NCBI GenBank assembly: GCA_022702545.1
Contig: JAHRBC010000004.1
Coordinates: forward strand, 6,106,001-6,170,000
Direction of reading: 5' to 3'
DNA: 64,000 bases
Source of the DNA: Phycomyces nitens
Lineage: Eukaryota; Mucoromycota; Mucoromycetes; Mucorales; Phycomycetaceae
A program made the translations under genes and the position numbers. Shown here piece by piece: positions 34,087-44,417 of this stretch. The notes beneath the pieces are model-generated. The model saw only the letters and a program-made list of their open reading frames with translations, made no database searches and was not told the DNA's origin. Position 1 is the stretch's first letter; each line of letters begins with the position of its first letter.

Positions 34087-35455
34087 TTACTTAGCAAGAG
34101 CAATTTGGACATTGGGGATCTTCATGTTATGAATTACATAGAAATTCTTGAGAAAGCTAGTACCAAAGATAGCTACAGGAAGACCACCATATCCAAAACT
34201 TGCAGTACAGGTGGTTTTCTTGGAAAAAATAAGATCAGCAGGAGGGATCGAGAACTTGGTACCCGCGATAGTAAAGGTAAGAGGGGAAAACTTGGAAGTG
34301 TCGCAGCTGATGGTATAGGAACCATCAAGTTTGTCCACAGCACCATAGAACTTTGCAACCTTGGTAGCCACGGCGTCAGGTAGAAGGATGAGACTGGTTC
34401 CAGTATCGAGAACACCATCAAAAGCACCAAAACTGGTAGGAGAGGCAGTCGTGCCAGAACTGGCGTCACTGACCTTGATATGCCATACACCTATAGAAAA
34501 CTTCGTAAACAGTAAAATAAATTAAGAAATGTACTAACCAGCAGTACTGTTGACAGGAATGGTGGTAAAGGGCCCGCCAACGTGGTTGGGATTGTAGCCA
34601 CCAAAGACAAATTCTATTGAAAAAAAAAATTATGATGAATATCCAATTGCTTTAAACACTACATGATTTAACAGTTGTTTTCTTGTATTACCTCCACCGC
34701 TACCTTTGGCATATCTTCCAAAGTATGAACTGAATACTGGTTCAGTAATTAGACCTTGGCTGATCATGTTGTCCATAGGGGTCTTGAAGCCAACTGTAGT
34801 GACAAGCTTTCCAAAAGAAAGACCAAACATGCCATCAACGACATCAGTCTGGAAAGTGCTTGACTCTGTCTTGGCGAGTCCGATACTCTGACCAGGAATG
34901 GAGACTCCACCAATGTCTACAGTGTCATAACCAATTATACCACTGGCAGATGATCCTTCTGCATAGGTTGCGCTCCAGGGCTGAGTACTGTCTTTGTAGG
35001 TCGTAGACTTTTTAGAGTCAAACTTGGTATGGGTAGTTCCACAATTAGTGCAAAGGGTCGAAGCTACAAGTAAATTGTTAGTTATTGCGGTATCTACTAT
35101 ACCATAATATATATTTACCAAACCAAAGGAGGGCAGAACCACTATCAAGGTGAAGCTTAAGAGACTGGGGAGGAGTTCCGACCTTGACAATGCCATAGTA
35201 CTCTGAATCAGTCGCGTCACCGACCGTTGGAAGAGTACCAGTTTTTGCCCTAGTGACAAGTCTGTTACTGTAGATTTGATGTTTTTTACGAGCTTTCAAG
35301 ACCGCACGGGCAGCATTGCGCTCGTGACCAGAGTTTTGAACCAAAGGAATAGTCAACGTCTTTGCACCAAGATTATCAGAAACAGAGGGAGCAGAATCAA
35401 CAGCAGAAAACGTAGCAAAGGCCAACAGACCAAGGATACATGCGGATAGCTTCAT
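34087..35455 (-). CDS. Secreted pepsin-like aspartic protease (rhizopuspepsin-like)
   Basis: Predicted 395-residue preproenzyme from four exons (35119-35455, 34692-35063, 34539-34613 and 34087-34490), in phase. Residues 1-22 form a signal peptide (MKLSACILGLLAFATFSA). A propeptide of about 50-60 residues includes TLTIPLVQN and basic residues. The A1 peptidase domain begins near EYYGIVKVGTPPQSL. Catalytic motifs: LDSGS (Asp104) and LDTGTSL (Asp290). The flap segment is TYAEGSSASG, with Tyr. The first motif reads DSG where most family members have DTG, a substitution also tolerated in some retropepsins and pepsins. Two cysteines in CTNC and a pair near ISC...TTC probably form disulphides. Length and motifs match mucoralean rhizopuspepsins, which digest extracellular protein. 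A TATA box lies about 70 bp upstream. Confidence 0.93.
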
Positions 35456-35520
35456 AATAGAGATTGAGGTTGAGAGTTATTGAAAGATTGAATGTAATTT
35501 GAAGGATCCTTTTTTTCTTT

Positions 35521-35528
35521 TATTTATA
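35521..35528 (-). promoter_or_regulatory. Putative TATA box of the aspartic protease gene
   Basis: TATAAATA on the minus strand, 66-73 bp upstream of the ATG at 35455. Confidence 0.5.
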
Positions 35529-37704
35529 CGATTGATACTTTGTTTCTTGTAGCTTTTTGTAAACGTTTCCCCGTGTAACGGTTGAGCCAGATGTAAGTAC
35601 AAATAATTTAATGTAAATTTACTTAATACTCACTTAACTAATTACTATAGTCAGTTATTCATGTATAACTTTAAACAATACACAAAGCTGGTATTCTTAA
35701 AGAGAATAAAATATCCCCAGATGTATTGCAAAAATTGCATACAATTATGAAAATTGTTGTTATATAATATTCTGTTGACTGGGGCGGTCTATTAGCCTAA
35801 AAGGCTTTTGAGATACGCTATTTTTCTATAAAGCATTGACAGATTCCATTGCTTATTATTAAGGGTATCATCTGATGTTTATAGCATAGTAAATTGGAAT
35901 AGACAAAACATGCTGGTCTAGTTAACTTTGAGAAGCCTTATTATTTCCATTCATGCAAAATAATGAATCGAGATTTACACGAAATTACTCTTTAAAATAA
36001 GGAATACAACAAAGTGTGTAATAGACTTGTTTTTCTTTAACTGTGTATTAGCGTTTCATAGATCTTGCGTTCTTTGCATGTATTAAATACAATTGAATTT
36101 CTTGCCGAGGTCACTGCAGAACATTCTATGCTTTCCTCTATCTCAAGACAGTATATTAAAGAGTACTTTATTTCTCGGCTTTTGGTAATTAGTGTTTTTA
36201 TTTATTTATTTGTAATGATGGATTTTACAGGTAAAGAAACTAGTCGTACCTACTTGTAAAGCGGTTGTGTTTGATTGGTAATAATATTGTATCTCTAGAA
36301 AGATCCAAGTTTCTAGTATTTTATCAACAATATAATAGTGTATTCATTCATATATCGTTATTGTAAATACTTTATATTATGGACAATTACTCTATAAAAT
36401 ATATTTATTAGCATTATCATTTCTAGTAAAATTGCATACAATACCTTTATAAGTATATATATACTACACATTAAAGTGGGAGATATACCTAGAAATCTAT
36501 TTTCATTGTTCCTTAAAATATTCAATTCGCTTGAGAATTATCTCGTTCTAGTATACGTTGAACAAGAAGAGATGATTTTAGCGTCCAATATATTATGCAA
36601 GTAAATAAAAAAAAAGTCGAAGCATTGACAGATTGGTACAAACATTTCCAAATAATCTTTGTCGACGCCAGCAATACTGGAGGAGTATACAGCTTTGATA
36701 TCCCCAATGGTCAACAACAAACAGAATTAGGTTATTTTACAAGCTCTCCTTGGCCAACGTACAGCGAAAACTTGCGTTCCTTTTTTTTTATTTCACTTGC
36801 TCCCTTTGACCGTTTAATTTACACTGTATTTCTTTCTCTTTGGTGATAATTGCTTCAGATAGTATTTCTTTTTTGAAATGTATGCACCAAAAGAAAAGAG
36901 AAAGCGGTGTGAAATCATCAAATTTTTTCAAGTCAAAACAAGCCAAGACAACCAGCGCTATCCAGTGTTTACTTGTCAATTATTCTTACAGCGGTAACCA
37001 TATTTTCAAGTTGCAGCTCTATTCATCAACTTTTATAACCGGATAAACCTTGAGCGCACGTAAAATTCAAACTTGGATCACTAAATTCATCCACCTCTCT
37101 ACAAATGAAAAACACGTTTTTTTTGCGCTTGATTCCATATCTGGCTATTAAATATAGCCTCAAAGAGGGTAATGTGAAAATGGGAAATTGGGCTGTTTCC
37201 ATTACTTTGAATATCATTGTCATTGAGAGCACTTGCCGCCCTTTGATTTGCAACGTTTTTGATTACAACTGGAACTAAAGACAGCTAGAACTCTGATACA
37301 AAAGATGCTTTTTATGTAAATGATACTCTGAATTATCATATCATATGTCATCATTTCCCCACCATCATTTCCCTTTGGTTAACATTGCTAAATGATCAAA
37401 CATATTAATACTAAACTAGGACATTGACAGATAAAATTAATAAAAAAAGGGTTTATAACAAGTTCAAAAGGCAAAAATGTTTACGAAATGCGTTTTGTAC
37501 GTTATTTTAAGCGATCCTAGTCCTTTGGAAATAAATAGTACAAGACATCTTTAATAGAATAAAGTATTTTCAATTGAAGAAAGAAAGGTACAATGTGCCT
37601 GATGTTTGTCATACTTTAAAAGACGTTTTCTAAAGAGCGAATGTGAAGATATAAAGTGAGGATAAAGTGAAAATAAAAAATATTGCGTCACAGTTACACG
37701 CAAT
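35529..37704. other. AT-rich intergenic region
   Basis: No supported gene. A plus-strand frame of 83 codons (36595-36846) has a coding-like part (FQIIFVDASNTGGVYSFDIP) without recognised homology. The right edge (37600-37704) leads directly into the helicase frame with no start codon. It may contain the lost 5' part or the junction of the truncated mobile element. Confidence 0.4.
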
Positions 37705-39990
37705 GTGAATGTGAAGATAAAATCCCCAAACCTCTCTAATGACAACATTCTATCGCATCAACTCAACTCTTCTATACCATCGCAACCTTATGCACCCTTT
37801 TATCATTTTGTAACTGGAGGAGCGGGTACTGGAAAAAGTCTGCTGATAAAAGCTATATACCAATCTCTTGTGCGTCAATTTGACAAAAGTAGAGAACGAG
37901 ATATGAATACACCATCGGTATTACTATGTGCTCCAACCGGAAATGCAGCGTTTAATATCTCAGCACAAACTCTGCACAGCGCATTCAGTTTGCCTGTGAT
38001 CCAACGTGGAAGTGAAGGCCTCACTCAACTCTCCGCCGACGTCTCCCATTCAATGAGCATTGCACTTGCAGATTTGAACGTAATCATCATTGATGAAATT
38101 AGTATGGTAGGAAAGACACTGTTTGGATGGGTCGATCGAAGGCTTCCTGACATTTTTGATCCTTCAGTACCTTTTGGTGGAAAATCTGTAATTGTATTTG
38201 GCGATTTCTTACAGCTACCACCCATTGGAGACAGCCCTTTATACAGCACGAATCGCACTAGGGACACCAATCCATTCCTATCTTTATTTGGATACAAGAT
38301 ATGGGATCTATTCAAAGTGCATAAATTAGAGGAGATTATGAGGCAGAGGGATGATGTTCCATTCGCTACAGCATTGAACAACATGGCCATAGGAGCAATG
38401 ACCGAAGCTGATATTGAGATCTTCCAAAGTCGAGTTGTCCAACTAAGTCCTGAAAATGCAGCTGATATAAATAATGGAGAAATCACTATCCCACCGAGCA
38501 TAATTAGTCAAGAAAACACTTCTTCCACAGACACCAGTTTGAAGCCAGTATATCTTTTCAGTAGAAACTCATTTGTTCAACAGACAAACCAGGATATACT
38601 GATGAGTTTAACCACAGAAGGTGCAATCTCAAAGGCATTTGACCGAATTATTGGACAGTGTAGGGACGGAAGTTCTATCCAACGACTCCTATACTCTGCT
38701 GATTACCACGCAAAACGGCCCGATGTCCAAGGCCTCATCAAAACACTTTTATTGAAGATCAGTGGAAAATATATGATGACGGCCAATATCGATACTACTG
38801 ATGGACTTGTCAATGGTACAACAGGTGTCTTACAAAGAATTGATTATGGGCAGTTTCCAAATTCAGACAACATTGAAGCAGAAGCATCCAATTCCTTGTC
38901 CGTAAGAAAACCATTGCGCCTATGGATATAGTTTGACGATGAAAGAAGTGGAAAGGAGCTTGGAAAAAAACAGCAAAGGATCCGCCAAAATCTCGGTATA
39001 TCAAGCAATTGGACTATGATAGAACCTCATTGTGCCATCATTCGCAGAAACATCAAGAGTCAAATCCAATTAAGTCGCACTCAATTCCCTGTCGTATCAG
39101 CTGAAGCACTTACAATTCATAAGTCTCAAGGAGGCACATACCCCTCGGTTGTAGTATTTGATCATGGCTCAACAAAAATTACAAGATCACTTCTGTATGT
39201 TGCCTGTTCCAGATCCACTTTTGCAAATGGATTACGTCTGATATGCAGAGGCAACAAATTCGTCCCACCAAAACACATTGACGAAGATAGAAATGGGCAG
39301 TTAAGAAATGAACTCAACAGATATATGTCTATAAGACTGGTCCCGACTTTTGAGCATTTGTCAAGCCAAAGAACAGATGGATCTATTCAGTTAATATCGC
39401 ATAACGTGCAAAGCTTGCGTGCCCACATCGATCAGATATCAAGTGATCAAGTGTATCTTGCGTCAGATATTCTTCTTCTGAACGAAACGTGGACATTGAC
39501 AAGCCATCAAAGACTCAACATTCAGGATTTTACACTTTTACCCTTTGCAGATTGCGATCCAATTCATGCTCGAGTTTCAGGAACCTGTTGCTATGTCCGA
39601 AACTCTCTTTTACAAAGTACACCTGGTTTAAATGATGCATTGACTTTATATTCTGCCGATTCTAAACTATTCTTTGATGGAGAAGGTGGATCAACAAGTG
39701 CTGCACTTTTTACATTGAATCATAACCTTTATGGCAGCATATATGTCTCTCCACTTTGCAAGCAAAACACGATGATTGAAGCCCTTGAATTTATTTCACA
39801 GTGCGATTATATGACTATTACCATTGCTGGTGATTTCAACGTTGATTTTAAGAAGGAATCAGCTATAAAACAGCTTTACTTCAATTTATGGATAACAAAA
39901 ACATGATCACTACTCTCCCCAATACGATTCATCTGTTTTGTATAATGCCTATCATTTCGAAGGAACAAGCAGTGTGTATATTTTACTGAC
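37705..39990 (+). pseudogene. Helentron-type PIF1 helicase fused to an apurinic-like endonuclease (broken)
   Basis: One reading frame runs from about 37705 to 39906, interrupted only by a TAG at 38929-38931. The helicase part shows the PIF1 signature in order: VTGGAGTGKS (Walker A), IIDEISMV (Walker B), VFGDFLQLPP, LEEIMRQ, EALTIHKSQGG and LLYVACSRS. The C-terminal part is an exonuclease-endonuclease-phosphatase domain: IQLISHNVQSLRAHIDQI, SDILLLNETWT and ITIAGDFNVDF. After a likely frameshift near 39885 it continues as FMDNKNMITTLPNT. A PIF1 helicase with a C-terminal LINE-like endonuclease is the layout of Helentrons (Helitron2-type rolling-circle transposons). The Rep nuclease domain is absent, there is no ATG before the Walker A, and the element looks 5'-truncated. 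Capture of a cellular PIF1 is less likely because of the endonuclease fusion. Confidence 0.8.
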
Positions 39991-40092
39991 AAGCGTATAA
40001 CGAGTCTAATGTTGCTGAACTGACAAAAAGGATCGAAGAAATGAAAGATGTTGATATATGTTATTTGGAAGATCCCACTGAACATATTTTGG
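39937..40092 (+). repeat. Left arm of 156-bp inverted repeat
   Basis: This segment is the reverse complement of 41932-42087 with three mismatches by eye. It lies directly after the endonuclease remnant. It contains the coding-like stretch VAELTKRIEEMKDVDICYLE, whose frame stays open to a stop at 40262. Confidence 0.85.
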
Positions 40093-40483
40093 CGTGTATC
40101 ATAACTATAAACAGCCGGCCATTTTGCTATCACTTGTATCCAACAGGAATTCCACGCACAGATGATAATCTGAAATGGTTATACGCAATATTACCATTTG
40201 GTACAACGATTGTCAGGATTACCAAATCCAATATTTCAATTTACACACAATATATATTTTAGTCAACTTTTAACTTTCCTCTTTTCTTCACCCTTCTTAA
40301 CTTTCATACGTATTCTAATCAAATCTTTTATAACCAACGATCTCAATTTCGGTAGGAAATCCATAGTATTTTATCTTTATATTTATCTAACTGTTTCTTC
40401 AGTTGGTTTTTATTTTTATAATAAACAAAGAGTTACGTAGCAAATCAACAAGAGGAAAATAAAGTTCAATTTGGTAATGATAG
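40093..40483. other. Spacer inside the inverted-repeat unit
   Basis: The frame from the left arm continues open to 40262 (TINSRPFCYHLYPTGIPRTD ... LPFGTTIVRITKSN) and is coding-like but unrecognised. The remainder is AT-rich and presumably holds the promoter of the next gene. Confidence 0.35.
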
Positions 40484-41486
40484 ATGATAGCTGGCAGTTC
40501 TCCACGATATCTAATCTTTTTTCTTTTCTTTATGGTAGTCAGTCATGCTCAGATTATTCAATTTCTTAACATAACATGCTTGCCCAGTGATCCAATGAAT
40601 GAAGAAGTCTATGAATGCAAATCTTTGACCAACAGCGACATACTTTCAATGGTTTGGAAATATACCGATTTATTTGACAATAAGACCGTTATTTCTTTTG
40701 GCAAATGGTGTGCAAATAAAGTAGACTTCACAGCTGTACACTCGAAAAGAAGACAATGTGACAGCGGGAAAGTCAGCGTACGCTCACTGTTTGTTGCAAA
40801 AGAATAGTATATTGGTAAAATAATTTTTTGGATATCATTTATCTGTGTTAATCCGATTTTCAGATGATATAGCAAAAAAAGTACTGGATTACTTGCCTCA
40901 CTATCAGTTGTTTATTCAATATCTCAATAAGGAAAGATACAACATTGTAGGCTATGCAAGAAAATCTCGAACAAATGAAAACGATGAATCTCGTATTCGG
41001 CTATTGCAACAGATGGCCAGTATATTAAAAGAAAGATCGTTGGTCGACAAGATTTTCGTTTCCTCTCGTGCCAATGCCAATGAATTGATGGTAGAAAGGG
41101 ATTTGATAAAAAATGAAGATCTTTTAAAACAACTGACTGTCAATGGCGACGCTCAAGGTAAAAAAAAAAAAGAAGTCGTCAATGTATTTATCTTTGATTC
41201 TAACAACTTTTTAGATTTGCTTAATTATTCTCGGTTATGCGGGTTTATCAACCAACTGTAAAGATTTGGAAACCTTTTTACGGTAATGTCGTGAAGACAC
41301 GTTTCAAGATAGTAAATTACTGAATTTCTTTTAAATAGCAACAGCAAGAATATTTGCAAAATTATAGTCGATCACTTGCCATTTGACAACACAATCAACA
41401 TTTATGATTGTTGCGAATTACTACAGGATCCAAAAAAATTGGAGATTTTCAACTGTCGAACAAGGACATACCAGAGATTAAAGTGA
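40484..41486 (+). pseudogene. Serine-recombinase-like (YxRKS) repetitive-family gene, probably damaged
   Basis: The N-terminal part (40484-about 40757) carries a C2HC-like cluster, GKWCANKVDFTAVHSKRRQC. After an intron ending at 40862 the core reads YLPHYQLFIQYLNKERYNIV then GYARKSRTNENDESRIRLLQ, then LVDKIFVSSRANANELMVER. The following exon (41215-41281) reads ICLIILGYAGLSTNCKDLET then FLR. The last exon (41340-41486) reads SKNICKIIVDHLPFDNTINI and stops at 41484-41486. YxRKS, (D)KIFVS and ...L.GLS...DL..FL occur in the order of the Y-x-R-x-S, DKIFVD and L-D-R-L-S-R..DL motifs of serine resolvases, though the second arginine pair is not conserved. The canonical donor at 41157 leaves the ICLIIL exon out of frame next to an A12 run, implying a frameshift. 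The family may be mucoralean-specific. Catalytic activity is unproven. Confidence 0.45.
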
Positions 41487-41931
41487 TTCCAATTTTTATG
41501 ATTTATCTACCATTATTCAGTCCATCAATATTAAATCCCATTATCATGTTATTGATTATTGATTCCCTACAATTTTTTTCCCACTTTTCTCTCTTCTCTT
41601 CATGAAACATAGTTTGGATCATTATATACAAAATGACTATCTTGAATGCAGTTTTATTTGTGAATAAACTTGATTGACCAAAACTGGTAACAAAAATTTG
41701 CTTGGAGGAAATAAAGTAGAATATATAAGAACTTATAATACTAAAAAAAAAAAAAAAAGAATATATAAGAACTTAAATTAGAAAGATGATGACTGCATTA
41801 AAGCATAAGACCTCTTATTATAAAAAGCTATGATTTCCCTCTATTTTTCTTCTTGAAGTTGGTCTTTTCGATGAGAACTGTGGGATATCGCCGATATTTT
41901 GAATGATAAGACTTTATAGACAAGAGAGAAA
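41487..41931. other. 3' spacer of the inverted-repeat unit
   Basis: AT-rich DNA after the recombinase-like gene. It contains the 18-bp direct repeat and poly-A structure at 41718-41775. No gene is seen. Confidence 0.4.
41718..41775 (+). repeat. 18-bp direct repeats flanking a poly-A run
   Basis: AGAATATATAAGAACTTA occurs at 41718-41735 and again at 41758-41775. Between them lie TAATACT and about 15 adenines. This has the form of a target-site duplication around a severely truncated, polyadenylated insertion, as made by LINE machinery. Confidence 0.6.
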
Positions 41932-42087
41932 CCAAAATAGGTTCAGTGGGATCTTCCAAATAACATATATCAACATCTTTCATTTCTTCGATCCTTTTCG
42001 TCAGTTCAGCAACATTAGACTCGTTATACTCTTGTCAGTAAAATATACACACTGCTTGTTCCTTCGAAATGATAGGCATTATACAAA
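41932..42087 (-). repeat. Right arm of 156-bp inverted repeat
   Basis: Reverse complement of 39937-40092, same length, three mismatches. It ends about 100 bp before the DD34E element. Confidence 0.85.
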
Positions 42088-42271
42088 CCAAAAAAAGGAA
42101 AGAAAAGAAAAAGAGAAGGCTTTTTTTTTGTGGTGGACACTGTCCAGAACACTGTCCTTTTTCTTTCACACTACAGTTATTTAAGATATTTTTTTAGACG
42201 GGTGTGTTTCTTTTTTAAACAAACTTAATTTTTGTTTAGATCTTTCACTTTTAAAATCTAAATAAAATACA

Positions 42272-43746
42272 ATGGATTTCATTCACTACAACCCATCTGA
42301 GTACCCTCTTTTGGCAGACGATGAAAGCACCGATGAAATGGATCTTAGTGACCTAGCCATTCAGTATGAAGAAGTCCAGATGTTGATCTACAAGGACATA
42401 ATTCCCATTCCTGAGCTTCAGTCATCTGAAATGGAGGAAGTGATAGAAAATCTTGTTGAAACTTTTCAAGAAGTTACTATCAAAACACCTGCAAAGTATA
42501 AGAAATACGGTCAGGATCAAATTGAGTGGTTCATTCGAACGATCCAAGGGGAGGGACTAACAGTACCAAAGGCAGCAGAGCAATGCGGTATACCCCGCAG
42601 CAGTGCTTACAAACTGCTAGATGAGTTTAACGCTGGATACGGTTCTGTACTTCCTGGCAATATTCCAAAGGCACTTGAGCGAGGGCCAAAAAAACTGTTT
42701 CCACAACATTCAGCCTTCTTGATTGAGTTGTTTGATAACAACCCTTCAATTGTTCTTGAGGAGGCAAGACTAAAGTTGTGTGAACATTTTAATGGTCTTG
42801 AAATATCTATTCCTGGCCTGTATAAACATATCCGAGAGAAGTGTTCAATATTGCTCAAGCAAGCTACAAAATACACTGTGGAGTGTGATGCTCCAAGAAC
42901 TCTCGAACTTTGCTTCAATATAGTCAATCAATGGAAAGCCGCAGGTGTCAGTTTTAGTGAAAATTGCATCTTTGTTGATGAGGCTGGCTTCCACTCACAA
43001 TTAATGAGAAGTCGTGCTTGGTCAAAGGTAGGAGATCCAGCAATTTTAAAAGTTCATACGCAGAAAGGCGTAAATATCAGCATCGTTGGTTGTATATCTT
43101 CCTTTGGCACAGTTTATTTTTCAAAAGTTGAACCTTTGAAGAAATCGGATGCAACACTAATTGAAAAAGAGTTTCCTGGATCATCTTCTTCAAAGAAAAG
43201 AAAAGCTGGGAGCAGAGGAATCAATCTGGAGAGATGGATCCCTCTCTTATTTTCTCAGAACATTTTTGAACTAATAAAGATTAAAAGAGGTTTCATCTTA
43301 CTTTCTGCCCATTTTTCAATTTTATATAATTTTCCAAGCTTAATATCTCACCGATCAAGCTTAAAAAAGGTATAACGGCTTACCACATTGTCAAACTCAT
43401 GGAATCAGTAATGGATATTTTAGATAAACACAACAAAAAAGGTATGTTTATTGTCATGGACAACTGTAGGATCCATCACTCTCGTTTTGTCGTAGATGCA
43501 ATCAATCAACGTGGCTACAAACCACTATTCATGCCCCCATACTCACCCTTTTTGAACCCTATCGAAGAATGCTGGTCCAAGATCAAGAGAAGCATAAAAA
43601 GGAATCCACTCGATAAATCAGACATGCTTACACCTCGTATTGCTGAGGCTTGTAAACAAGTTACCGTTGCCGATTGTCAAGGCTGGATACGACATGCTGA
43701 AAGTTACTGGGATCGATGTATAGAAAGAGAAGTTGGGTTGAAATAG
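42272..43746 (+). CDS. DD34E transposase, apparently intact
   Basis: Predicted 464 residues from two exons (42272-43289 and 43370-43746). The N-terminal part is acidic. A helix-turn-helix follows at about residues 90-125 (TVPKAAEQCGIPRSSAYKLL). The DDE catalytic core has Asp236 in CIFVDEAGFHSQ, Asp370 in FIVMDNCRIHHSRF and Glu405 in PPYSPFLNPIEECWSKIKRS. There are 34 residues between the second Asp and the Glu, hence DD34E. GITAYHIVKLMESVMDIL lies at the exon junction. No stop or frameshift breaks the catalytic core, so the copy may be recent or active. The intron (43290-43369, GT...AAG) has a weak acceptor. The inferred junction is supported by family-like sequence GxTAYHIVK on its 3' side. 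A Lys/Ser-rich linker (SSSSKKRKAGS) may act as a nuclear localisation signal. Confidence 0.85.
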
Positions 43747-43805
43747 CTAAAGCAATAGAGTACTTGTCTCCAACATTCAATTAGTAAATGTATCTGAAAT
43801 AATAT

Positions 43806-43889
43806 CACACTTGTCTAAAAAATAATCACATTCGTCCAAAGAAACATCATAAATCATCCAAAATTAATTTTTTATTTGTCTAGTTTTTT
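43806..43889 (+). repeat. 21-bp periodic subterminal repeats of the DD34E element
   Basis: Units start at 43806, 43827, 43848 and, more diverged, 43869. They share CACA..(T/C)GTC(T/C)AAA(A/G)AA. The regular two-turn spacing suggests transposase binding sites at the 3' end. One inverted relative is present at the 5' end. Confidence 0.6.
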
Positions 43890-44417
43890 TTTGAAAATCG
43901 TCTCAATTTCAAGTTAAAATACTGCAAATAAATAAATAGTACAGGCAATTAGCAGAGCACGATAAGACCTCCTCCAGCCCCTGATACCAGCATATACCTT
44001 GTCTCTTTGAGATAAGGATATTACCAAGTACCCGTCAAAAAGTACTTTTTATATTATTCTTTTATAAAGGTCAATTGGATAAGGTATATTCAATAAATTA
44101 TGAACATTTACAAGCCAAGCATCGCTTCTGTCATATGAAGACGTTCTTTTGCTTTGATTTTCATATGATCTACAGACACCAGTTAATGCTTGCTGCATGC
44201 TCTTTTGTACCCCAACAAGACAAAACTGCATGTTATTTTTCACAGAATATTTATAATATATGTCAGCGTAGTTCTATGGCGGGATAAATATCGAATATCA
44301 CATATTATACAAAAAAGTGCGAAATCCATTGTGGATTAATAAAAAGGACCAAGATGTCCTGTATGGTAAATGATGAAATACGAAAAAGGCAGACTTGGCA
44401 ACCAATTGCTAGGTTGC
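43890..44417. other. Intergenic region between the transposon and RAB18
   Basis: No gene recognised. Short open frames only. The RAB18 3' flank holds an 8-bp inverted repeat (TTGCTAGG TTG CCTAGCAA, 44406-44424) overlapping the RAB18 stop. Confidence 0.4.

Larger units (their letters stand above)
42187..43889 (+). mobile_element. DD34E (IS630/Tc1-mariner superfamily) DNA transposon
   Basis: The transposase gene (42272-43746) is flanked by related inverted sequences. TATTTTTTTAGACGGGTGTG at about 42187 is the inverse of the CACACTTGTCTAAAAAATA motif at 43806. Downstream the motif recurs at 21-bp spacing. The outer ends are not sharply defined, so the limits given are those of the recognisable subterminal motifs. 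A 12-bp direct repeat (ACACTGTCCAGA, then ACACTGTCC) lies at 42137-42157, just outside. Confidence 0.65.

Noticed and set aside
36595..36846. 83-codon open frame as a gene
   Set aside because: No domain, no splice partners and no codon signature; overlapping frames on the other strand are equally long.
42607..42927. 106-codon antisense frame within the transposase
   Set aside because: It is a shadow of the transposase reading frame, which carries the full DD34E motif set.
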